Assembly: GCA_027924585.1 (NCBI GenBank)
Contig: BSBM01000442.1
Location: 6,572,001 to 6,636,000 of the forward strand
Reading direction: 5' to 3'
DNA: 64,000 nucleotides
Source of the DNA: Larix kaempferi
Taxonomy: Eukaryota > Streptophyta > Pinopsida > Pinales > Pinaceae
The notes beneath the pieces were generated by a model. It searched no databases. It was not told the origin of the DNA and saw only the letters and a program-made list of their open reading frames with translations. How positions within the stretch are numbered: the first letter of the stretch is position 1; every line of letters starts with the position of its first letter. A program made the translations under genes and the position numbers. This document shows, in pieces, positions 9,770 through 21,258 of the stretch.

Positions 9770-11606
9770 TAGCCTGAAAGAAGGCATGGTATGGCATTTA
9801 TGACACTTGTTGCACTTGCGAAGCAAGGGCTTGATATAGCAAAAACTAGTCATCGTAGCAGTTTCGCTATAAATACATTTTGGAAATATTTCGGGATCTG
9901 AAAGTCTTACAGGTAGAATATAAGATCCCCATGTACCTTTTGTCCAAAGGAAAGCCTCTAATTCGCTGTACTTTGTGATTTATGATCAGTACAAGTTAGG
10001 GTTTCTTCCTCTTCCAAATCTCAGTCATAAACAGGTGACCTAGGAAAAAAGGTCACAAATTGGGATAGGAAGCTCCAAATGAAATTTTGTAAAATGTGAC
10101 AGGTAGCATATGGACTATACTTTCTCAGGTAAGTTTTTTAGAGGCCGAAACTGAACCAGTGACATGTGGCACACCGTACAAGTTCGCTCTCCTGTTTTAT
10201 CCCATAAACAAGTCACATTGCGACACTTGGCATAAATCTCTCTTAGAGAATCCAATTGAGGTCATACCTCTAGGGTTGGAAAGATAACAGGTCAGGATAC
10301 CACGGGAAGAATTTTCAGACCCTGTAGATCTGAAATTTCAGAGTTACACCAGAAACAATCAGGTGCATATTTTTGTCAAAATAGAATTAGATTTTGAGCA
10401 CCTTCATTCTTGGCTCCGGGAATTTAGGGTTTCGGAGAATGTTGGAATTTTTTGTATCAAAGACCAAGGCTAGATTCTCCTCATCAAAATCGAAATTTAG
10501 AGACCAAGATCGAATTTTTTTGGTTGGGCAGAAGGCCGGGCTTGATCAAACCCTAGTTCGGGATTTTGATCGGAAAGGTGGAAAATTAGGGCTTCTGCAA
10601 AAGTTGGAATTTTTGAAGTCTGTGACCATGGCTGGACGCTCCTCAGAAAAATTGAAGTTTAGAGCTTTGGATCGAACCTTTTGGTTGGGAAGAAGGGTGG
10701 GCTTTATCAAACCCTAGATCGAGATCCTGTCTAGAAGATCCAGAAGTTTCAAAGGCAATTTTGAGGGGTGAAACTTTGCAGTTTTCAAATTCTGAGTATA
10801 CCAACTTGATCAGCTCATCAAGGCGCATCTTTCTACCCTCTCAGAAGTTTGAAATTCAAAGTTTGAATTTTTAGGGTTTCTCTAACAAACCCTAATCCAG
10901 CTCCAAATCTAGTTTCTGCAAATCAAGTGGATTGGGTTAATCCTAGAAGGGAATGGATTGGTCATCTGCATAAGTGAAGAAGTTCCTATTTCAGAGGGAG
11001 ATGAGGCTAAGGCCTTACATAAGAATATTACAAGCAATCTCAACAGGTATGACTTATCCAGGTATGTTTCTAGATATGTTCATGATTAAATTTATGGTAT
11101 GTTTGTCTTCATTAAGTTTAGTACAATCTTGACTAACTTTAGACTTGTCGTATCACCTTAATAAAATTATGAATGCAGATATTCATTGATTAGGGTTTGA
11201 CACATATGATTGAACTAATGCATTGTGGTGTTGTATGAGGTTGATGTTGTCCACTAACATGAAAGGTACATCAAGAAAGACAAATCATGTTCTAGTTCAA
11301 GAACATATGACCATGTTGACATGAAGACAAAGATTCATCCATTGTCATGGATCACATCGAAGATCTACTTACAAGGTATGTATAACTTGGTTCTATAATG
11401 GTTAACCTATGAGATATGCAGGTTACTAGCACAACTCATTGAAGAGAACAAGAAGACATTATGTGGGTATGTTAGACATAACTAGCTAGCCAGGTATGTT
11501 TTTCCTATATCAAGTTAGAATCCTACCTTGTGTTAGGACCTTATACTGTTGTATGATTGATAATAATTATTCATGAAGTTAGAAATGTAAGTAATCAAGG
11601 GTTTAT
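9770..11606 (+). other. Copia D leader, first part, with a 163-bp tandem duplication
   Basis: No gag is readable. About 10425-10735 holds two diverged copies of a unit of about 163 bases (GTTGGAATTTTTTG at 10441 and AGTTGGAATTTTTG at 10604, each ending near TCAAACCCTAG). The duplication keeps an ORF of 107 residues open at 10394-10717, which resembles nothing known to me. From 11040 on, several CAGGTATG or AAGGTATG sequences look like 5' splice sites (11045, 11060, 11374, 11495). The leader resumes after element B at 25671. Confidence 0.6.
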
Positions 11607-11610
11607 GCAT

Positions 11611-12509
11611 TGTTATCGGACAATCCACTCGAGCGGACACGAGCCGGATCTCCCTAGCTCAAAGTGAGTCTAGAACAAATAGAACATACTACATGTGCAT
11701 TTCCTAGATCTACTTAAGGATCAAGTACTAGATGTCTTACCTTTTTACTACGCAATCCTTTCTCCTGAATGTTGCTCCATGTCCCACGGTCGTCAGATCC
11801 AAACTACAAGACCTATCAAGACAAGAAACAAGAGAAACCAGTAAAAGATATCTATACAATAAGCGATCTAAGTAAATAGTTAAGCAGCTAAACTACTCAA
11901 TATCATTGCACACATGAACAATATTGGTGGAAAGCACTTGTATTACTGCAAATAGAGGAGTACATGATAGAGATATAGAACCAAAACCAAGACTTAACGT
12001 TGTAGCCCTTCTCCGACGAAGCCAATTGACATATCCTTCCAAGGAAGTATGAGTTCTCCAATAGGTGAGTGGAGATGTTCTAAGAGAGATTTCACCAGCA
12101 TGTAGATACCATAGTCTTCCTCCTTTTGGGATGGGAGTGAGCTTCACTTACATAGGACTAAGTGGATAGGGTATGGATAAGATAGGTTGAGAGATGGTAG
12201 GAGAGAGATAGGGGATCCTCCCAAAGAGTTAGGATTCGAGTACTAGCTCCCCTAGAGGTTAGGGATAAGCCCCTAAATGAGCAAGTTTCGAGAAGGATCT
12301 CGAATAAGCTATTTTTTCCCATTAACTGACCTCGTCGCACCCTGCAGTGGAGCAAGATGCGATGTCACATGTTGCTAGTGTGCAACTTGCGACGACCTCT
12401 AAAAAGATTGCAGAACCGAGTGCAAATCCTCCTAGGATGATTACTTAGTCCAGGTATCTTCAGGGGTGTATACACTGAATCTGATGATGAGTAGATCTTG
12501 GGTGTAACA
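11611..12509 (-). repeat. 3' LTR of element B
   Basis: 899 bp, same length as its partner at 24768-25666. On the minus strand it begins TGTTACACCC and ends CCGATAACA. Near 12320-12400 it contains several TGCGAC/GTCGCA hexamers, a motif that recurs in other non-coding parts of B and C. Confidence 0.95.
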
Positions 12510-12525
12510 GAATGCCCCCCAAAGC
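12510..12525 (-). promoter_or_regulatory. Polypurine tract region of element B
   Basis: On the minus strand GCTTTGGGGGGCATTC directly precedes the 3' LTR. The run of six G is the purine-rich primer site for plus-strand DNA synthesis. Confidence 0.7.
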
Positions 12526-14856
12526 ATGAAGTTGTTGAAGATAGACTGGTGAAGTGCTTTGACAGAAGTAATGGCAATAGACACATCGGACGAAGGACAC
12601 TACTGCAGTACAACTAACTCTGAACTGACAATCTCAAATGAAGTACAACATGGCTGCCAACCAATATATTGCAGATCCATGGTAGTAATGACTAACTAAA
12701 CACAATCATGGCTACTAGTCACAAGCGTAGATCCATGATGAGATGATAACACAGCCACGGCCAATACAAAAGTGGATCTGTGTAATATGACTCAATACAA
12801 ACTCCATCGCAACCTGGGTAAAACATGACTCCCCAGGGTCTTCAAGCTGAAACCGCAATGATATGAATCTATCCATGTGATTACAAATGTCTTGACGTCG
12901 AACATGGTAGAAACCACTTGATTACTGGCCATTGATGTAAACCGTTAACAAGTGCGAGGGAGATCACCATTAATGTCAATGATTCCCAAGGTATTACAGT
13001 ACATATCATCAAGCGTGAATAAATGATTTGAAGTCGAACGCAAGATGAAATCTTTCAATCAAAAGTCAATGATGTAAACTCATGATGAAAGCAAGGTAAC
13101 CTGCCATTGAGGTATGCAGGGCCAAGGTACTTGGTTGGTTTCTAGATTTGATCCTCGGATGATGAGTTGAAGTCGACAAGGATGAATCCGTCGAAGGAGG
13201 GCCTTGATGAATCCCCCATCAATCGACACGAAAAACTACAAAAGATGTGTAGAGTGGATCGGATGGTATAGTAACATGCAAGACTAACTCATAGTAGACT
13301 GACGTGATGACGGGTATACTTGACTACAGATGACAAATGATAGACGTGTTCTTGAACATGGGTATGGCATGAATTGGCAGTATTGACATAATGAGAATGA
13401 CGCAAACTTCTAATGCAAATGATGATGGAATCTTTCTCCGAATGACTCAGAGGAGTAACAATACTCATAAAGTAAGCGGGGACTCATAGACAAACAGATG
13501 ACCCAAGTACTGTATGCAAATGCAGATGAGTGCCATGTTCAAGAACGACTATATACTGCCACTAAGGTATGTAACACAAACACTTTCCTTTTTCCCCATC
13601 ATGAATGATGAGTGCCTCATGTGTTTTTTACGAGCTTGATGAGGGTAACTAGATGCTCGGTATAGCTCATCTCATAGATGAGTCCAATCCCAAATATTTT
13701 CTGAACCTGGGATAGGAGGGGTTCGTCCCATGATGGGCCCTTCAATGTGAAAATTTTAACGAGTCCATATAAGGTAAACTTGGTCGTCATTTCATGTTTA
13801 GAGAGTCTGAAAAGAACTAAAGAAGACTCCAATGGTCCTTTTTCGTAAAGTTAGCCTCATCGCCCGAAAAAGGGTAAAACAACGCGGGAGAGGACTCTTC
13901 CAGTCATGATTGGCTGGAGTATTCCTTTTTCGTAATTAGTGCCTCCTGGTCCGAAAAAGGGGTAAAATATCGCCAGGAAGACGACCATTTAAATACTTTA
14001 ACAAGCGTGAACGTGACAAGTTCCCTTGGCAATCTTTTCGTTTTTCGAGAGCCTGAAAAGAGCTTAACGGTATACTCCGGGGGGTATCCTTTTTCGTGGA
14101 AGTTTAACGAGCCCAGAAAAGTGATAAATCATAACTCAGTGCTTGTTCTCATAGTTCCGTGAATACGAGAACAAACGAAGAGTAAACTCATCATCACGCA
14201 ATAATTACAAACTAACCGTTGCAAAAATAACGACAAACCGTTCAAGGGAGCGTTCATACCTGTGATGACCGTTATGATATGAGAAATGACACAAAAGACC
14301 ACTTACAACTCCTGCACACTAGAGAATGTGTCAAATAGCCTCAAATATGACAAAAATGGTCAAAAACTATGATAAATGGCCCAAAAGCATCAAAATATTT
14401 GAAAAGGAATATTCCATTCTATCTATAAATAGAAATATGGACCAAAATAGATTTCATTGTTTCAATTGCCAATTTGGGTGGAGAAGTACCAATTTGGAGC
14501 CAAAACTTCCTTTGTGGATTCCGGGAGCTACGATCCACCATTTCACCAACCGTCCGGATCAGGTAGGCCTAAACTTCATCCAGCAACTTTCCAGTGGATT
14601 AGTATTTGATTTTAGGTTCATTTTTGGGGTTCTTTGATGAGTTCATGGAGGACTTTTGCGCCCTCGGCTCGTCGCAAGTTGCCCTTTCAGGACCTGCGAC
14701 TAGACCGAGTCGTCGCAAGCCTCTAATGAGCGAGGTGCAATGACATCGCACTGTACGCAAGCATACAGTGCGACGGCGAAGTTGCAAATTCCCAACATAA
14801 AAAAGAATCCAAAAAATGGACTTGTGAGGGTTGAAGCAGAACCTAACAGTGTTTAA
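12526..14856. other. Non-coding 3' part of element B
   Basis: No protein gene is recognised on either strand. Between 14670 and 14790 there are repeated TGCGAC/GTCGCA motifs, and at 13836-14121 a hairpin array listed separately. The region lies between the purine tract and the antisense gene, and probably holds its promoter; no convincing TATA box was found. Confidence 0.5.
13836..14121. repeat. Four short hairpins with CCTTTTTCG/CGAAAAAGG arms
   Basis: Four diverged units, spaced 50 to 110 bases apart, each pair CTTTTTCG with a downstream CGAAAAAG or GAAAAG: 13836-13873, 13924-13961, 14034-14060, 14086-14121. The arms of the first two are perfect over nine or ten bases with loops of about 20. 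The function is unknown. Confidence 0.6.
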
Positions 14857-16099
14857 ATGTCCTTCTTGGCAGGTTACCAGCTAGCTAATATGGTATTGGA
14901 GTGGTGAGAGAGAGAACATGAGCTGGAAGATGAACAAGCTACAAACAATCCACAATGAGTGGATGCTTTGAGAAACTGCGGGTTACTGAAGTTCTTTGAG
15001 ATCCAAGGGATGAGATCCCAGATCCCACTACTGACACACATGCTGTAGAGTTGGGATGCATCCCAACAATACTTTGTGATCGGTGAGCATATACTCACGA
15101 TAGACATTGAGGATATCTACTTTCTTACCGGTTTGTCCTGGAGAGGGGACACTGTACATCTTACTGGAACACGGGTCAGTGACCGTATACTTGAGGACAT
15201 GGTGTCACAGCATTGTATAGCTACTTCTCGCCCTTCCAGTGGGAAGATACTCATCAGGGATGTGGTGAGCCACCCACTACATACCATACTGCTAACTATT
15301 ACTAGAGCAGTGGGTATCCAAGACCCACACACGGCTACTTGGACCCAGATGCTTTATGCGGAGGATTGTATGTCCCCCATGGTTTTCAACTGGTGCGAGG
15401 GTCTCCTCGCAAACCTCCAAGCTCAGCTGACCAAGTGTCGGCGGGGAGAGCTCAAGTAGTTTGGTTATGGGTCGATCGTGGTATCATTCCTCTTAGAGCG
15501 GATTCCTCTTCTATGTCCGTAGTTGCTACTTGATGACAGGGAGCCCAGGGATCCCCATATGCTCAGATGGGCTGAGACCCGTCATGGTGGCAGGCCCATC
15601 ATTAGCTTTGATCCCGAGTTTTTCAGCTGGCTAGAAGGCTAGTTACTCATGGTCGAGGACTTTCCATACAGCAGCACGGACTTCCGAGAGGATCCCGACT
15701 TGGTGCTGCTCGAGGGTGCAGCATGGGGTGACATTGGTGAGAACAAAACTACCCTTGTATTTTTAGTTTCGTATATTATATCATTTTTTTGATGTAGTGT
15801 TGACAATTATATAATATGTGTGTGCAGATGTGGGCCCCGTACGGCCGGTGGGTCTCTCCCTTCTGGCGAGGAGAGACAGAGGTGGGGAGGCAGTCGTTCC
15901 TGCAGGTTCTCATGCTGCCATCGAGGAGATGGAGGAGGTGTATAGGAACCTATCCCAGCTGACTGTGGATGTACCGGAGCCAGCTATTGATGACTTGCCG
16001 AGACCTATGCAGAGGTTTGGGGTTGGAGCATCCGTGCGCTTCAACGCCTTACTCCGCAAGGTGGCTCAGACCGTAGACTGTTTCCTCACCCAGCGATAG
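14857..16099 (+). pseudogene. Captured gene antisense to element B, plant-mobile-domain-like, two exons
   Basis: One frame runs from ATG 14857 to 15736, then a 91-bp intron (GT at 15737, AG at 15826-15827, a pyrimidine run inside), then exon 2 from 15828 to TAG 16099. The junction keeps the frame (phase 1). Exon 1 contains KFFEIQG, then DIEDIYFLTGLSWRGDTVHLTG (about residues 85-106), and later FGYGSIVVSFLLERIPLL, wording I associate with the plant mobile domain (aminotransferase-like) family. Exon 2 is a charged, helical-looking tail ending TVDCFLTQR. Exon 1 has about six in-frame stops, several of them TAG where CAG is expected. Antisense extra ORFs are known in Tat elements. As it is antisense, its intron is not removed from the element's genomic RNA, so it survives copying. 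Family assignment is moderate; the gene structure is firmer. Confidence 0.65.
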
Positions 16100-16428
16100 T
16101 GAGTTGTTCGATCTAGGGGTGGTGTACGGGTTAAGAGTCAGGCCCGATGACACTATTATACTTGTACTGAGAGCTTAGAGGCCTCAGATTTTGTACTACT
16201 AAAAGCTACGATGCTTCATATTTTTGTGGAGACTCACTAAAAGCCATCATGCTTCAAATTTTGTACCGACACTACTTTTTGAGCGATATATATATAGAGA
16301 GAGAGACATTGTCAGCGATTTATACATTATGCGTTTTTAAAATGATGAGTGATGTGATCTTGTTTACATGTTTGCTTTTATACATTACATTATTTACATG
16401 TTGTGAATGCTTTTACATATTATGGATA

Positions 16429-16896
16429 TTATGTGTTTGTGATGTACCAATCCAAAATGAAGTTGGCCATCGAGTCAGCAACTGTGTTTAACTCTCGTGG
16501 AATGTGCAGGTATTGAACGGATTCAAATGACCTTTCTAGGAGGCGTACTCATCTGAAGAGACGGAGTAAGGTGGGATCACAGATGGCATACACCCGGTTG
16601 AGATGGGAAACCACTAATTGAGAATCCATGTGGATGACAATGTGGTTCATACCTAAGGAAATGGCGTTAGCTAGGGTTCCGATTACTGTCTGATACTCTA
16701 CGGCATTGTTGGTCGCAAACCCTAGGAAACTTCCTCCTGAGCTAATGAGCTCACCTGTTGGGGAATATAGTACCCAGGCTACCGAAGCAAGGTTACGAGT
16801 ATACCGGCTGGCACCGTCCGCGAATCCGTAGCACATTACCATCTGCACACGTAGACAGAACATGGTATAAGAAGCGGAAACAAGATCTAGAGACAC
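16429..16896 (-). pseudogene. Second RNase H of element B, separate ORF after integrase
   Basis: Same layout as in element A: about 86 bases after the integrase stop, an ATG (about 16842-16844) preceded by CTGTCTACGTGTGCAG. The domain shows FADGAS, NNAVEY, HMDSQLVV and, after a TGA at about 16547-16549 (Arg codon CGA expected), NTVADSMAN. All four catalytic acids are present. The frame ends at TAA 16429-16431. Similarity with the A copy starts at the CAG/ATGG point, which argues that this is a real start or splice junction. Confidence 0.8.
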
Positions 16897-16981
16897 TCTA
16901 AAACAAAAGTGTCACAGCACTCACAAAACACAAAAAACACGCCATGTACAATATATACTAGAAATTCTAAGCATAATGAAT

Positions 16982-18130
16982 TTAAGCGTAGTACCTCTTC
17001 AGGTAAAGCCCAATGCGGGGTTCACCCAAAGAGATTCCGTCATAGTCTTCAAGCTCATAAGCTCCCTTCTCCAAAACATGTTTGATAATGTAAGGTCCAT
17101 GCCACATGGATTCGAACTTTCCAGCTCCTAGTTTGTTGTGCTTCTGGTCATAAGTGAGGACCAGGTCACCCTCGTTAAAGATACAAGGTTCAACTGACTT
17201 GTCGTATTGGGCTTTGATGCATTTCTTGTGTGCTTCATTAGCAAGAGCGGCATCTCGACGGGACTCGTCTAGTTTTGCTAAGTGCAAGAGACGTTCTTCC
17301 TCAGCAGTAGTGTTAGGAAGAAGTTTGAAAACGAGCTGTAGAGACAGAATTTCACACTCTATAGGTAGGACAGCCTCCAATCCATATACCAATTGGAAGG
17401 GAGTGAAGCCTGTGGCGGTTTTGACGGAAGTTCGGTAGGCCCATAATGCTGAAAAGAGCATGTTGTGCCAATTGGACTTATGTGTCCCTACCATCCTTTG
17501 GACCATAGTTTTCAAGACTTTGTTAATGGCCTCGACCTGTCCATTGGACTGCGGCTAGTAGGGTGTTGAATTTTCATGGCGAAAACCCAACCTATCGCTC
17601 AATTCATTAACCATATGGTTCTGAAAATGGGAACCATTATCGGTAAAAATTGCCTAAGGAACTACGAACCGCGCTATTACATGGTTGAACATGAAGAGTG
17701 CGGTAGTTTTGCCGTTGTTATGGTATGTAGGCATAGCTTCGGCCCACTTTGTGAAGTAATCCACAGCTACAATGATGTAACTATGCCCCCCGGCCGAGGT
17801 AGGCTTACAATGCATAAAGTAATGCCCCATTTTGTGAATGGGCCAATGGCAATAACCGGATGTAATGGGGTAGGATGAGTGCGCTTCTTCATATGGAAGT
17901 GTTGGCAAGGAGGAAATTTTTTGACGGCCTCAATACAATCTTTGAAGATAATAGGCCAGAAATATCCTGCGCACAAAATCTTCTGGGCTGTAGCCATCCC
18001 AGAGAGGTGACCGCCACATGCCCCAGCGTGACAGTCATTCAAAACGTGTTCAGCCTCATCATGAGTGAGACAATGTCGAAGAATTGAATCAATGCCACGG
18101 CGATACAAAGTATCATTGATGATTAAATAA
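16982..18130 (-). pseudogene. Integrase of element B
   Basis: Read in pieces: 18130-17870 with LNDCHAGACGGHLSGMATAQK and CQHF, 17908-17654 with HSYIIVAVDYFTKWAEAMPTY, and 17515-16982 with SNWHNMLFSALWAYRTSVKTATGFTPFQLVYGLEAVLPIE and the end LYLKRYYA. The segment between 17650 and 17516 holds the second Asp and the Glu motif (NGQVEAINK) across stops. It is clearly homologous to the integrase of A, but interrupted by frame changes near 17850 and stops near 17640 and 17560. Confidence 0.85.
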
Positions 18131-19645
18131 TACTTTGCATGGTGACGTATCTTACGACGGTCGTTGCGGGAAAGTTGAGGATTGAAGCGTTGGGTTTGAA
18201 GATATAACAAGATATCTCCATACCACGGATTAGTCGTACTGATGAGAAACAATGATTCATTTGGAAATGAGTCATTGTGCTCAACTTCTGCATCAGGATG
18301 GGGAAGGTCGCAACTGAGCTCGGCAAACACCAGAGACTTCTTAGACTTAGCTTTCTCGAAAAGAAGATCAAATGCTTGCAGTATCACGATCCAGCATGAA
18401 TGCTTGCCCCCAAGCACCTGATGTGTCAGTACGTGGTACATGGGGTTTGAGTCGGCGATGATAGTGGTGGTGTGGAGCAAGATATAGTGCCAGAACTTCT
18501 GGACGGCGATGACCGCCGCGAATGCGAGTTTTTCGACATGTGAATATCTAGTTTCAGCGTCAGCCAGACCCTTACTTGAATAGTATATTACATGTTCCTG
18601 GGCGTTTTGATCCTCCTATACCAAAACCATGGCGATAGTGGTAGCAGAAGCGGCGAGATATAAGATGTAATCTTGATAATAATTAGGCGGTTGGAGCATG
18701 GGGGCATGCGTGATGGCATGTTTGATACTGTCAAAGGATTTTTGAGCTTGGTTGTCCCAAATGAATGGGACGTCCTTCTTGAGCAGTCTCATATACCCCT
18801 AAGTCTTCTCCGCGAAATTGAAAACAAAGCATCTTAAATAAGTCACCTTCCCTTGGATACTTTGAAGTTCTGTCACATCAGTCGGGGGGTGGTAGGTTGA
18901 TTATGGTCTCCACCTTTAAGGGATCAATGCGGATCCCATCCTTCGAAACGATAAATCCTAAGAGGCATCCAGAATCAACACAAAAGATACACTTATGAGG
19001 ATTCAGATGGATATTGTACCGTCTACATCTGAGGAAAATGGCCGTCAGATGATCAATGTGGAACTTGCACTGCTTTGAATGAGCAGGGATATCATCTAGG
19101 TAAGGTTCCACAAAGTCCTTAATATCATGGAAGGCATACGACATAGCTTGCTGAAACGTGGTGCTAGCATTTTTAAGGCCAGACGGGATTTTGCTGTATG
19201 CAAACGTTCCCCACGGGCAGATGAAAGCCGTCTTATGTTGGTCAGCTGGTTTGATCTCAACCTGGTTGTAACCAGAAAAGCCATCCATAAATGAGAAGAT
19301 GACTCTTCCAGCACAATTGTCGATAATCTGGTCGATGAAGGGGGTCGGGTAGTTGTCTTTTGGACAAGCCCGGTTAAGGTCTCGATAATCAACATAGACG
19401 CGAATGGTGCCCTGCTTTTTTTTCACAAGAACGACGTTTGAGACCTAATTCGTCAATGGGACAGGATAAATAAAACTAGCCTTTAAGAGCTTTTCAATTT
19501 CTGCCTTAATTGTCGTACTCTTCTGGGGGTGTACCGGTCGCAACTTTTGGCGTACAGGTTTGATGTCGGGATAGGTTTTTATTTCGTGAGAAACAATTGC
19601 GAGGTCTATCCCAGGCATCTCCTCATAGGACCAAGCAAATACGTC
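18131..19645 (-). pseudogene. Reverse transcriptase and degenerate RNase H of element B
   Basis: RT from about 19640 with a stop at 19446, then an open stretch 19426-18878 with VDYRDLNRACPKDN, FSFMDGFSGYNQVEI and the active site PYLDDI. After several stops, the RNase H is read near 18660 as LYLAASATT, with Ala where the catalytic Asp belongs, then HVIYYSSK and AAVIAVQKFWHYILL. The same Asp is lost in element A (Ser there). A TAG near 18616 stands where CAG is expected. Confidence 0.88.
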
Positions 19646-21258
19646 TCAAAATTGCTTGAATAAGGCCGTGCCAGCATCTATTTCTTCAGGGGAACACTTC
19701 TGGCCTATGCGAATGTGTTCCACTATACCAGGTTTCACCGAGATGTCTACCGGGGTGGTTGGCTCAATGTTGGCCAAGTTTCCCTCTGTGTCCGTAAGAC
19801 ATGTAAGTATGGGGGAATGAGGGAACGGGTAGATATCTGGTGAAAAGAGGATATGGATGTTGTCCTCTATGTACTCCAAAGGAGGAAGAAAATATGACCT
19901 ATGATGGAGATCATCCCACGGATTGTCATCAACTTCATAACTTCCATGATGGACTCGTCTGAATGAAAAGTCCGAAGTAAGAGATTGGGTAGAGATGACG
20001 TCGGTCGTAGAGAACAGGGTGGAGAGGCCACGGTTAAATGGTCCTCCGGTGCTAATTGGATAGCCTTGTAAATACGTTCAGCGGGTGAAAGAGGCATTAT
20101 ATCTCCAAGCAGGTGTGTTGTGGCTTCATCCGGTACAAGCCAAGCATCGGTAGAATGAGATAAAATATCTGTGGAGATCATGTGCACCGTAACAACATGA
20201 TTAGGGGGGTCCGCGGCTGGAAAAACGCCCATGAGAGATGAGTCTTTCAAAAGGCCAACCCCTATACTCTCATACTGTTTTGACATCTGTCCATTGGAAG
20301 GAACATGGTCACCAGGATGAGTAGTAGCGTCTGGTGTACAAAAATCTAATTGGTCGATAGTAACAATTCGTCCTTGGTGGGGGAATTGTACTATGCGGAA
20401 GACTGAAGAGGCTACCACCTGCATGGTGTAAAACCAATTGCGACCAAGCAAGAGATTATAATCTAACGGGGTCGAGACCACTTCCACGTTAATGGTTACA
20501 GTCTTTCCGCCCAACTCAACTGCAAGAGGTTGTAAGAGTCCATGAGGTTGAAAGCCACGCCCGTCGAATGCTTTCAATGTGGTAGGAGAACGATTCAATT
20601 CGGGGGAGCCAATGGCTCTCCAACAGGCGATCGACATGACATAAGTGGAGGTGCCTTCGTTTAAAAGGGTACGATGGACAATCTTCCCAGCAATGTTCGC
20701 AAAAACTTGGAATGCGAGCTGGTGTGAGAGCCTCGACTTAAAGTTGTCAAGCCGGAACATGATGGTATTCGAGGAATCCGGGTCGACTGCACTGATGGCT
20801 GCAAGGAGAGTTTTGCGTTGATTAGGACAATTCTGCAAAACTTCCAGGGTAGACATGGCACAAGGAGCTTGTGCAAAGTCCTCTACGATATTGTAATTTT
20901 GTGTCGCTCGAGCATTGGGATTGAAAACGGCTTTTCGAATAGTACTCTTGGGCAGTTGCAATATCAAGTCTAAGGAGGGCTTCTCAATGGTGAGAGAAGT
21001 TGATGGTACAGTGACATCAATTAAGGAGTCGAAATATTTTTCAGCATTACTTCCAGTGGATTCCTTCGAAGGGACCGGTTCGTAAGATCGTGAGCGAGTA
21101 TTCAAATTGATCGTCTCATTACACAGCATGAGAACATGCGCAGTATTGGATGGTTCCCCCTGGGCTGGGGGGGTTTGGGCAATCATTTGCTGGCTTTGAG
21201 TAGGAAATGGATCATTGAGGACTGCGGGAGTTGGTTTACCCTTAAGAAACTTTTGCAC
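19646..21258 (-). pseudogene. Protease and pol linker of element B
   Basis: A 463-residue open frame (21258-19867) and a second piece to 19646. It begins just after a zinc knuckle CLLCGDDHFSKEC (about 21262-21300). MSTLEVLQNCPNQRK (near 20850) matches A. The protease active-site motif reads LLNEGTSTYVMS (near 20655), with Asn in place of the catalytic Asp of IDEGAS in A. LDYNLLLGRNWFY follows near 20460. The linker up to RT contains SYFLP wording shared with A in a shifted frame, but no zinc knuckles. Confidence 0.82.
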
